NCBI GenBank assembly: GCA_023379465.1
Contig: JAMCTM010000035.1
Coordinates: 1 to 33,941, forward strand
DNA length: 33,941 nucleotides
From: Patescibacteria group bacterium
Lineage (GTDB): Bacteria > Patescibacteria > Microgenomatia > Levybacterales > UBA12049
Direction of reading: 5' to 3'
A program made the position numbers and the translations under genes. The notes below the pieces were generated by a model. The model saw nothing but the letters and a program-made list of their open reading frames with translations. It was not told the DNA's origin and made no database searches. Positions 1-5,904 of this stretch are shown here, piece after piece (positions within the stretch are counted from its first letter, which is position 1; each line of letters starts with the position of its first letter).

Positions 1-120
1 GAGTATTTTACTAACAGATACGGTTTAGATTTTGGAACGATTTATTTATCCGCAATCATGGGAGGGAAAGAAAAATACGAAGAAACAGTTGAATTAATTG
101 AAAAAGCTAGAGCAGAATAG
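1..120 (+). CDS. C-terminal end of an unidentified protein (partial)
   Basis: An open frame runs in from the left edge and ends at a TAG at 118-120, giving 39 residues that finish in a charged helix (KYEETVELIEKARAE). The visible part has no motif I can assign to a family, so I give no function. Base composition matches the neighbours, and the frame is clean. It is on the same strand as the next small gene, which may start inside it. Confidence 0.5.
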   Translation, partial: EYFTNRYGLDFGTIYLSAIMGGKEKYEETVELIEKARAE

Positions 121-460
121 AAATTTAGGATCGGATGATATAACTGCAAGACGTATAATGCAACCTCGCGGCGACGGGGTCGAGATTCCAAACGATCTGC
201 TTTTGGAAAGTGCCGGAATAAAGAGATATAAAAAAATAATCGAACAGAGACTTGTCAGAATTCCGGAAATTCGTTTATTAAGAGAGGCTTGTTCTCTAGA
301 AGGTGCAAAACTTAAAATAATCAAAAGTTACGGAGAAGGAAACACATATACACATGCGAGGGTAGAAATTTATACAAATTCCGTAGCTGATATCAATACC
401 GATGCGCTTTGGAACACATTTTTCGCCCTTAGAGAATACAATAATCCTCAAATAGCATAA
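98..460 (+). CDS. Hypothetical small protein, 120 aa (or 101 aa from an internal ATG)
   Basis: I do not recognise this protein. It is soluble, without signal peptide or membrane segment, and rich in charged residues. The longest frame uses a TTG at 98 and overlaps the upstream gene by 23 bases. The alternative is the ATG at 158 (MQPRGDGVEIPNDLL), which has a TG-A-TATAAC extended -10-like element at 136-144, giving a very short leader. I favour neither strongly. The C-terminal half (VEIYTNSVADINTDALWNTF) looks like a small alpha/beta fold. It converges on the HD-domain gene with a 16-base gap and no obvious terminator between them. Confidence 0.5.
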   Translation: MKKLEQNRNLGSDDITARRIMQPRGDGVEIPNDLLLESAGIKRYKKIIEQRLVRIPEIRLLREACSLEGAKLKIIKSYGEGNTYTHARVEIYTNSVADINTDALWNTFFALREYNNPQIA

Positions 461-476
461 TTTGCTCCGTCAAAGT

Positions 477-1010
477 TCATCTCAATTTTTCAATATCTTT
501 TAAAAGCTGTTTTAATTTTACGTTGTCGACAACCTTTTCCGCGTATTCGAAGAATTCATCAAGATTAACTTTATATTTTTTCTCGTATTCATAAGCCTGT
601 ATTACCATTTCTAATTTATCGAGCTGTTTTATAAACCTTGCCTCTTTTGTCTTTTTTTCTTCGTATTCGTCAAATAATTTTAAATACTCCTCTTGGTCTA
701 AGAGAGAAAGAATTTCCTGCATGGCTTTTCTTTCTTTTTTTAATTTTGAAGTGAGGTTCGGAAGGATTTTATTGGCCTTTACTGTAACTATATCCCCTAT
801 TTTTGCTTCTCCCAGATCGTGAATCAAAGCCATTTTAACCGATTTTTCAGTATCTGTTCCAATTTTAGGTGCTAAAACCATGGCCAAAAGAGCTGTCCTA
901 AAAGAGTGATCCGCAACACTTTCAGGCTGTGGAATATTGTTCCTAACCCAACCCGTCCTTTTTAAACTTTTTAATTTCCCTGCAATTAATGCAAAATCAA
1001 CTATTTTCAT
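477..1010 (-). CDS. HD-domain phosphohydrolase (YfbR/HDDC2-like 5'-deoxynucleotidase family)
   Basis: 177 residues with the full metal-binding HD signature: His35 in ESVADHSFR, His64-Asp65 in LIHDLGEA, and Asp131 in KQLDKLEM. The order and spacing, and the phrase VADHSFRTALLA, match the YfbR/HDDC2 group, which removes phosphate from deoxynucleoside 5'-monophosphates. A role in nucleotide pool salvage is therefore likely, but substrate is inferred from the family. The start ATG sits 7 bases after an extended -10 (TG-G-TATAAT, 1018-1026 on this strand) and has no Shine-Dalgarno, so the mRNA is probably leaderless. It is transcribed away from the small-RNA candidate upstream. Confidence 0.85.
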   Translation of the reverse strand: MKIVDFALIAGKLKSLKRTGWVRNNIPQPESVADHSFRTALLAMVLAPKIGTDTEKSVKMALIHDLGEAKIGDIVTVKANKILPNLTSKLKKERKAMQEILSLLDQEEYLKLFDEYEEKKTKEARFIKQLDKLEMVIQAYEYEKKYKVNLDEFFEYAEKVVDNVKLKQLLKDIEKLR

Positions 1011-1017
1011 AAAACGT

Positions 1018-1026
1018 ATTATACCA
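1018..1026 (-). promoter_or_regulatory. Extended -10 promoter of the HD-domain gene
   Basis: Read on the minus strand the sequence is TGGTATAAT, a perfect TATAAT with the upstream TGn extension. It ends 7 bases before the ATG. No good -35 lies 16-18 bases upstream, which fits an extended -10 promoter. Predicted transcription start coincides with the start codon. Confidence 0.65.
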
Positions 1027-1096
1027 ATTACCCGCTCAAACTACATATATGCCAAAGTTGGTATATTTTGAGCCATTTTTGGGATATTTAGTCATA

Positions 1097-1125
1097 TTGA
1101 CACGGGCTATCCCAGGGTATAGAAT
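1097..1125 (+). promoter_or_regulatory. Strong sigma-70-type promoter of the small-RNA candidate
   Basis: TTGACA at 1097-1102 (perfect -35), exactly 17 bases of spacer, then TAGAAT at 1120-1125 (-10). This is one of the closest matches to consensus in the window. It points into a region with no + strand reading frame, and a terminator lies about 80 bases downstream. That makes it the promoter of a non-coding transcript rather than of obgE, which lies on the other strand. Confidence 0.75.
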
Positions 1126-1131
1126 GCTTTA

Positions 1132-1213
1132 TACCTCAAGATACGAAAGTATCAAAAGGCAGGAAACTTTCGTAAGAAAGTTGCCCCGAAAAGACCCCGT
1201 AAGGGGTTTTTTT
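1132..1213 (+). ncRNA. Candidate small structured RNA, about 80 nt, three hairpins
   Basis: A stand-alone transcription unit between two minus-strand genes. From the predicted start near 1132 the RNA would fold into hairpin 1 (1140-1153, 5-bp stem, GAAA loop), hairpin 2 (1158-1185, AACTTTC/GAAAGTT stem with GTAA loop, closed by GGC/GCC with an AGGA bulge) and hairpin 3 (1194-1207, ACCCC/GGGGT, GTAA loop, then a T run). All three loops are of the GNRA type. Segment 1142-1150 is also perfectly complementary to 1166-1174, so hairpins 1 and 2 compete. I cannot match it to a known RNA family. Basis: direct base pairing; function unknown. Confidence 0.6.
1191..1213 (+). terminator. Rho-independent terminator
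   Basis: ACCCC-GTAA-GGGGT hairpin extended by A/T pairs, followed by seven T at 1207-1213. It closes the small-RNA unit. On the opposite strand the same hairpin lies just past the obgE stop codon and is followed by TCTTTTC, so it may also serve, less efficiently, as the obgE terminator. Confidence 0.85.
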
Positions 1214-1217
1214 GCGG

Positions 1218-2183
1218 CTATTTTTTAATTAATTCGAGGATTTTGGTCTTAAGGATCTCTACGCTTTTATCATCAATTACCGAAACGCAGGTAGAATTTT
1301 TGTTAAGTTTTTTGACAATTTCTAATTTTTCATCCAACTTGTCTTTATCTGTCAAATCAGATTTCGTAAGCACAACCAATTCCCGTTTTGAAGAAAGCGC
1401 CGGATTATATACTCTAAGCTCATCTCTTACGGTTTTATAATCACTTTGTAAATTTTGCGAAGTTGAATCAATACAATGAAGCAGTACTATAGTTTTTTCA
1501 ATGTGCTTTAAAAACTTGTCTCCCAAACCTCTTCCTTCGGATGCCCCTTTAATAAGCCCCGGAATATCGGCAATAATCAAATGCTCCAAAACACCCAGGT
1601 TGGGTTCAAGTGTCGTAAAAGGGTAATCCCCTATTTTAGGATGCGCATTTGTAAGCGCTTGCAGAAGGCTGCTTTTCCCAACATTCGGAAGCCCTATTAA
1701 TCCGACGTCCGCGATAAGTTTTAATTCGAGCCTCAACTTTTTTTCCTCGCCTTTTTGTCCCAATTCCCTGTATCTAGGAGCCTGAACCGTTGACGATTTA
1801 AACTCGTTATTTCCTCTTCCTCCCTCCCCGCCTTTTGCAATGAGTATTTTTCCGCTTTCCTTTTCAATATCAAACGATTTACCTTCCGCTAAATCAGTGA
1901 TCTTAGTTCCGAAAGGCACATAAAATACGCTATCCTGTCCGTTCTTGCCGTATTTATTCTGCTTTTCTCCATTACCGCCGTCCTGGCCAAAAATTTCTTT
2001 TTTGTATTGAAATTGCGAAAGAAGGGTTATGTCGTCCCTTCCTTCAACATAAACGTTGGCTCCTTTTCCTCCGTTTCCTCCGTCCGGGCCGCCTTTTGCG
2101 GTCTGTCCGTTTCTTCTAAAACTTACGGCTCCGTTACCGCCACTTCCTCCCCTTACCAAAATAACTACATCGTCTGTTAGCAT
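1218..2183 (-). CDS. obgE: Obg family GTPase (CgtA), short form
   Basis: 321 residues. The N-terminal Obg fold (about 1-155) shows its glycine-rich repeats (RGGSGGNGAVSFRR, GGPDGGNGGKG). The G domain follows with G1 GLPNVGKS at 164-171, G3 DIPG at 206-209 and G4 TKSD at 273-276. Obg binds the 50S subunit late in ribosome assembly and links it to growth state. The protein ends right after the G domain, so the C-terminal OCT domain found in many Obg proteins is absent. The ATG lies 6 bases after the minus-strand -10 of the symmetric promoter at 2190-2212 and has no Shine-Dalgarno, which suggests a leaderless mRNA shared in timing with the divergent methyltransferase. Confidence 0.95.
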   Translation of the reverse strand: MLTDDVVILVRGGSGGNGAVSFRRNGQTAKGGPDGGNGGKGANVYVEGRDDITLLSQFQYKKEIFGQDGGNGEKQNKYGKNGQDSVFYVPFGTKITDLAEGKSFDIEKESGKILIAKGGEGGRGNNEFKSSTVQAPRYRELGQKGEEKKLRLELKLIADVGLIGLPNVGKSSLLQALTNAHPKIGDYPFTTLEPNLGVLEHLIIADIPGLIKGASEGRGLGDKFLKHIEKTIVLLHCIDSTSQNLQSDYKTVRDELRVYNPALSSKRELVVLTKSDLTDKDKLDEKLEIVKKLNKNSTCVSVIDDKSVEILKTKILELIKK

Positions 2184-2189
2184 GAATCC

Positions 2190-2212
2190 ATTTTACCATT
2201 TTATGGTAAAAT
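2190..2212. promoter_or_regulatory. Palindromic bidirectional promoter between obgE and the methyltransferase
   Basis: A perfect inverted repeat of two 10-base arms around a 3-base centre: ATTTTACCAT-TTT-ATGGTAAAAT. Each arm reads as an extended -10 (TGG-TAAAAT) for the gene on its own side: TAAAAT 2207-2212 lies 7 bases before the + ATG at 2220, and its mirror 2190-2195 lies 6 bases before the - ATG at 2183. Neither direction shows a good -35. Both transcripts would be leaderless. Confidence 0.65.
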
Positions 2213-2219
2213 TTCTCTT

Positions 2220-3056
2220 ATGAACCTATTTTCGACTAAAGGATGGGAAGACTACGAACTCATAGACAGCGGAAACGGAATGCGCCTGGAAAGATATGGT
2301 AAATATGTAATTTCAAGACCCGACCCCCAGGCCATCTGGAAGCCTTCGTTCCCGCACGAATGGGAAAACTCTACAGCAGTTTTTGATAATGATAAATGGG
2401 AAAAACAACATAATTTTCCCGAAAAATGGGAACTCGGATACAAAGGATTAAAATTTTATGCAAGGCTAACGCCTTTTAAGCACACAGGAATATTTCCCGA
2501 ACAGTCCTTAAACTGGGACTTTATAGAAGAAAAAATTGTAAAAACTCACAACCAGCCAAAAGTACTTAATTTGTTCGCTTATACGGGCATAGCGAGCCTA
2601 GTTGCCGCCAAGAACGGGGCGCTTGTGACACATCTTGATGCTTCTAAGCCTTCGATTGCCTGGGCAAAAGAAAACCAGGGTCTTTCGGGACTTTCGGAAA
2701 AACCTATACGTTACATCCTGGACGACGCACTCGCGTTTACGGCAAGGGAAATACGAAGAGGGAATGTTTACGATGCAATAATAATGGACCCTCCTGTTTA
2801 CGGACACGGTCCAAATAGCGAAGTCTGGGATTTTGAGGAAAGCTTTCCTCTGCTTTTGCAAAACTGCTCCCGTCTGTTATCAAAATCTCCACTCTTTGTG
2901 CTTGCAAACGCTTATGCTGTTTCAGCTTCTTCGTTAATGCTAAATAACCTTTTCGAAGATTATTTCGGCAATAGAAATATCGAGTACGGCGAGCTTTGTC
3001 TTAGTCAGCGTAACGGAAGGCTTCTTTCGACGGGCATCTTCGCAAGGTTCTCCTGA
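2220..3056 (+). CDS. Class I SAM-dependent methyltransferase, RlmI-like (COG1092 type)
   Basis: 278 residues. A short N-terminal beta-rich part precedes a Rossmann methyltransferase domain. Motif I is VLNLFAYTG at 115-123, the acidic residue after beta 2 is Asp140 (HLDASKPSIAWAKEN), the next motif is LDDAL at 167-171, and motif IV is DAIIMDPPVYG with DPP at 190-192. The LFAYTG and DPP combination is typical of RlmI/YccW-like 23S rRNA m5C methyltransferases. The usual N-terminal PUA domain is absent, so the exact target is uncertain. It shares the symmetric promoter with obgE, another ribosome-linked gene. The ATG is probably at or next to the transcription start. Confidence 0.8.
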   Translation: MNLFSTKGWEDYELIDSGNGMRLERYGKYVISRPDPQAIWKPSFPHEWENSTAVFDNDKWEKQHNFPEKWELGYKGLKFYARLTPFKHTGIFPEQSLNWDFIEEKIVKTHNQPKVLNLFAYTGIASLVAAKNGALVTHLDASKPSIAWAKENQGLSGLSEKPIRYILDDALAFTAREIRRGNVYDAIIMDPPVYGHGPNSEVWDFEESFPLLLQNCSRLLSKSPLFVLANAYAVSASSLMLNNLFEDYFGNRNIEYGELCLSQRNGRLLSTGIFARFS

Positions 3057-3085
3057 AACTTAAATTGGTGTAAAATATCAAGACC

Positions 3086-4234
3086 ATGAAGTTTAATAAA
3101 ATTATTGCTTTTTTGTTCGTTGGATTATTATTTTTTTGCTCCTTTGGTAAAGCTCATGCGATTTACGACCCCCTGATCGTTAAAAACAATATTTTTGGAA
3201 TTCACATACTTTTCCCTTCCGAACTAAGCGAAGCGGCGTATCTCGTGAATTCAAACGGTGGAGACTGGGGATACGTGACTATTCCTATGGAAGCATCGGA
3301 CAAAGACTTAACAAAATGGCAGGAATTTATGGATAACTGCAAAAAATACCATCTGATACCAATAATAAGAATTGCAACGACCGATGATTACTTTAGCAAA
3401 ACCTCATGGAGTAAACCAACGGACTACGATGTTTTGGATTTTGCAAATTTTTTAAACAGCCTTAATTGGCCGACGAAAAACAGGTATGTAGTAATATTTA
3501 ACGAGCCAAACCGCGGGGACGAATGGGGAGGAACTCCGGACGCTTCCGAATACGCACAAATTTTAAATTATGCCGTTGACGTGTTCAAACGGGAAAACCA
3601 GGACTTCTTCATAATTTCCGCAGGCCTTGACAATGCAGCCGCAAACGTACCCGGCCAGTCAATAAGCGATTATACATTTATGTATGAAATGAACCAGGCC
3701 GTACCCGGGATATTCGGTAAAATAGACGGAATGGCAAGCCACTCGTACCCTAACCCCGGATTTTCCATGCCTCCTTCATCCGCAAGGGAAGGCGTAGACA
3801 GTTTTTATTACCAGGAACAGCTTGCCAAACAGTTTTCGGGCAAAGATCTTCCTGTCTTTATCACGGAGACAGGATGGTCAAGCAATGAAGTTTCCGAAGA
3901 ACAACAGTCCCAGTATTACATACAAACTTTTGCGAATTATTGGGACAACCCCGATATTGTTGCGGTAACCCCTTTCGTTTTCGATGCGCAGCAGGGAGAC
4001 TTCAGCCAATTTTCTTTTATTGGAGCAAGCGGGAAAAATAAGATTTACTACGCTTATTACAATCTGCCAAAACAGAAAGGAGAGCCGGAGCTTACGCCTT
4101 ATACCCCGAATAAAACCATTAATCAGGCCAAATTCCCAACGGAAACTTTCAAATCGTCATCCCCCATGGACTCACTTTTTAAAACCGTAAATCCTTCTGC
4201 CAGGAAGTTTTTCAAATGGCTTCTGGGAGTTTGA
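3086..4234 (+). CDS. Secreted glycoside hydrolase-like protein (clan A TIM barrel)
   Basis: 382 residues. Residues 1-25 form a signal peptide (KIIAFLFVGLLFFC core, AHA cleavage site). The rest looks like a clan A TIM-barrel glycosidase. The acid/base Glu is probably Glu140 in VIFNEPNRGDEW, the nucleophile Glu261 in FITETGWSS, with the HSY motif at 219-221 between them. This order matches GH5/GH39/GH53-type enzymes, but I cannot name the family or substrate. A Pro/Thr-rich tail and the C-terminal KFFKWLLGV might anchor it at the surface. A TAAAAT -10-like element at 3071-3076 lies 9 bases before the ATG, and there is no Shine-Dalgarno. Confidence 0.75.
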   Translation: MKFNKIIAFLFVGLLFFCSFGKAHAIYDPLIVKNNIFGIHILFPSELSEAAYLVNSNGGDWGYVTIPMEASDKDLTKWQEFMDNCKKYHLIPIIRIATTDDYFSKTSWSKPTDYDVLDFANFLNSLNWPTKNRYVVIFNEPNRGDEWGGTPDASEYAQILNYAVDVFKRENQDFFIISAGLDNAAANVPGQSISDYTFMYEMNQAVPGIFGKIDGMASHSYPNPGFSMPPSSAREGVDSFYYQEQLAKQFSGKDLPVFITETGWSSNEVSEEQQSQYYIQTFANYWDNPDIVAVTPFVFDAQQGDFSQFSFIGASGKNKIYYAYYNLPKQKGEPELTPYTPNKTINQAKFPTETFKSSSPMDSLFKTVNPSARKFFKWLLGV

Positions 4235-4241
4235 ATTCCTG

Positions 4242-4250
4242 TGTTATAAT
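4242..4250 (+). promoter_or_regulatory. Extended -10 promoter for the ykuK-like/peptidase/holA unit
   Basis: TGT-TATAAT: a perfect TATAAT at 4245-4250 with a TGn extension. It lies 24 bases before the next start codon, so here a leader of about 17 bases is expected. No -35 match is visible. The three downstream genes overlap one another and would be one transcript. Confidence 0.55.
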
Positions 4251-4274
4251 TTAATATCGTCTCCAAAAACTATT

Positions 4275-4790
4275 ATGGATCAAGAAATTTTTCAAAGCCT
4301 TACATACGGAGAACTAACTCTAAAACAAATAATTTTTAAAATAAGGGATTTTTTGGAAGAAGCCCCGGAATACGAATACAGCCTTGTAATAGGAACAGAT
4401 TCTCATGAAAAAAATACTGTCTTAAAATCGAAAAACGGGACTAAAGAAATTAACCTCGTAACTGCTATACTTATTCACAGGAAAGGCTTCGGAGGCAGAT
4501 ACTTTTGGAGAAGACAGGAAAAGAAGAACATACACTCCCTTAGGGAAAAAATATACGCGGAGACCATGACTTCACTTGCCTTTGCATCTATTTTTGTCCC
4601 TCTTTTTAGAGAACATTTAAACGGAAAGGCATTAAATTATAACCTTGAAATTCACGTTGACGTTGGAGAACACGGTGCAACACGCGAAATGATAAAAGAA
4701 GTAGTGGGAATGGTTACGGGAAACGGATTTGTTGCTAAAACCAAACCGGAAGCTTACGCAGCCTCGTACGTTGCAGACAGACACACCTAA
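4275..4790 (+). CDS. RNase H-fold protein of the YkuK (DUF458) family
   Basis: 171 residues, close to the family's usual length. The N-terminal strand carries LVIGTDSHEK with the acidic residue Asp42, and the C-terminal part has HVDVGEHGATREMIKEVVGMV followed by KTKPEAYAASYVADRHT. These are hallmarks of the YkuK/DUF458 RNase H-like family, whose biological role is not established. The fold suggests nucleic-acid cleavage or binding, which is inference only. Its stop codon shares one base with the start of the next gene (TAATG), so the two are translationally coupled. Confidence 0.8.
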   Translation: MDQEIFQSLTYGELTLKQIIFKIRDFLEEAPEYEYSLVIGTDSHEKNTVLKSKNGTKEINLVTAILIHRKGFGGRYFWRRQEKKNIHSLREKIYAETMTSLAFASIFVPLFREHLNGKALNYNLEIHVDVGEHGATREMIKEVVGMVTGNGFVAKTKPEAYAASYVADRHT

Positions 4791-5206
4791 TGAAGCTGAA
4801 AAGTCAAAAGTCAAAAGTCAAAAAATTGGAATGGGAAGAAGCAAAAGATGTAAAAATTAAAATCAACAAAATACTTTCCGTGCTGGATTTACCCTATATC
4901 AACCCCAAAAGAATCTATTGCTACAGAACCGAAGGATCCAAATCGCGCGCCTATGCAAGAATATGGTCTTTTCCCAAGATTTTCCAGCACGCACTAGATC
5001 TAGAGCCTGCGTATGTAATAGAAGTTTTATCAAAATATTACGACGGACTTGATGATAGTGAACAGACAAAGGTTCTTATCCACGAGCTTTTACATATACC
5101 CAAAAATTTTTCCGGCGCGCTCTTATCCCACAGAACCCGCGGAAGACATTTGGGCAAAATAGCAAATACTCTTTATAATGAATACAGAAGGCTTGAAAAT
5201 TTATGA
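4790..5206 (+). CDS. Putative zinc metallopeptidase (phage-metallopeptidase-like)
   Basis: 138 residues. The core is KVLIHELLHIPK, an HExxH zinc motif (His98, Glu99, His102), followed by SHRTRGRH, where His114 or His120 could be the third ligand. The HELLHIP pattern with a downstream H-R/T-RGRH stretch is what I recall of the small putative phage metallopeptidase family, seen in archaea and in small-genome bacteria. No signal peptide or membrane segment, so it acts in the cytoplasm. The first dozen residues come from a 7-base tandem repeat (4799-4823) and are probably unstructured; a TTG at 4825 is an alternative start. It overlaps holA by 4 bases (ATGA). Confidence 0.65.
   Translation: MKLKSQKSKVKKLEWEEAKDVKIKINKILSVLDLPYINPKRIYCYRTEGSKSRAYARIWSFPKIFQHALDLEPAYVIEVLSKYYDGLDDSEQTKVLIHELLHIPKNFSGALLSHRTRGRHLGKIANTLYNEYRRLENL
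4799..4823 (+). repeat. Short tandem repeat, 7-base unit AAAAGTC, three copies plus AAAA
   Basis: The unit AAAAGTC occurs three times head to tail and ends in a fourth partial AAAA. It lies in codons 4-12 of the metallopeptidase gene. As 7 is not a multiple of 3, gain or loss of one unit would shift the reading frame from the ATG. Confidence 0.8.
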
Positions 5207-5895
5207 AACTAATAATTCACGGCACAGATCTGGAGTCTTCAAGAAATTTTTATTTTTTGCAAAAGCAGAAACTTAAAAACCCCGTGATTTTAAGCGGTGA
5301 AGGATTAGTTTTCGCAGAATTTTTTAAGTATGCCCAAAATCAATCCATTTTTGACGAAGAGACATCCATGATTTTGGAGAATCTCTTTTCCAAAAATAAA
5401 ACGGGTTCAATGGATGTAAAAAAAATCGCTGAATTCATAGATGACACTAAGAATCTTAACATTATACTCTGGGAACAAGTCGAACTTTCAAAAACTACGC
5501 TTTCCCTTATTAAGTCATCGCAGATTAACCTTTTTTCTTATCCCAAAAAACTTTTTATATTTCTGGATCAGATAAGACCAAATAATCAGGATGCGCTGAT
5601 AAAACTTTACCACGAACTAAGACAAACACAGGAGGCTGAAATGATATTTTTTATGCTGGTTAGGCAATTCAGGCTTTTTTTGTCCTCTGTTGAGAACAAG
5701 ACAGAACAAATAGACGAAATAAAAAAAATGGCGCCATGGCAAATCTCCAAATTGTCGCGTCAAGTCAGATTTTTTAATAAAGATGAACTTTTGAAGGCGT
5801 ATAACAGGCTTTATGATATGGAATACGGCCAAAAAACAGGGAAATCCGATATTTCGCTTGACGCATCCATTGACTTTTTCTTAGGCGGTTTATAA
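5203..5895 (+). CDS. holA: Divergent DNA polymerase III delta subunit (HolA-like)
   Basis: 230 residues, much shorter than the usual 330-340. The C-terminal two thirds fits HolA: a helical stretch around QDALIKLYHELRQ, then EMIFFMLVRQFRLFLSS, then MAPWQISKLSRQVRFFNKDELLKAYNRLYDMEYGQKTG in segments, then a final DASIDFFLGGL. The phrases LVRQFRLFL, PWQISKL and the D/E-x-x-x-K-TG ending are typical of the delta collar domain. The N-terminal AAA+ part is reduced and has no Walker A motif, which is also true of normal delta. Delta opens the beta clamp as part of the clamp loader. The ATG overlaps the upstream stop (ATGA), so it is coupled to the peptidase gene. Confidence 0.7.
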   Translation: MKLIIHGTDLESSRNFYFLQKQKLKNPVILSGEGLVFAEFFKYAQNQSIFDEETSMILENLFSKNKTGSMDVKKIAEFIDDTKNLNIILWEQVELSKTTLSLIKSSQINLFSYPKKLFIFLDQIRPNNQDALIKLYHELRQTQEAEMIFFMLVRQFRLFLSSVENKTEQIDEIKKMAPWQISKLSRQVRFFNKDELLKAYNRLYDMEYGQKTGKSDISLDASIDFFLGGL

Positions 5896-5896
5896 T
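5891..5896 (+). promoter_or_regulatory. -10 element upstream of the phosphohexomutase gene
   Basis: A perfect TATAAT that contains the TAA stop of holA and ends 8 bases before the next ATG. The nearest -35-like sequence is TTGACT at 5870-5875, with a short 15-base spacer. It would produce a leaderless mRNA. Confidence 0.5.
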
Positions 5897-5904
5897 ATTA
5901 TATA

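Noticed and set aside
1097..1213. Riboswitch controlling a downstream gene
   Set aside because: The hairpin chain and terminator look riboswitch-like, but the only downstream gene (obgE) is on the opposite strand, and I found no match to consensus elements of c-di-GMP, guanidine, preQ1 or similar classes.
2598..2861. Antisense reading frame of 87 codons within the methyltransferase gene
   Set aside because: It lies wholly inside a well-supported gene on the other strand, has no recognisable domain and no start signal, and is explained as a shadow frame.
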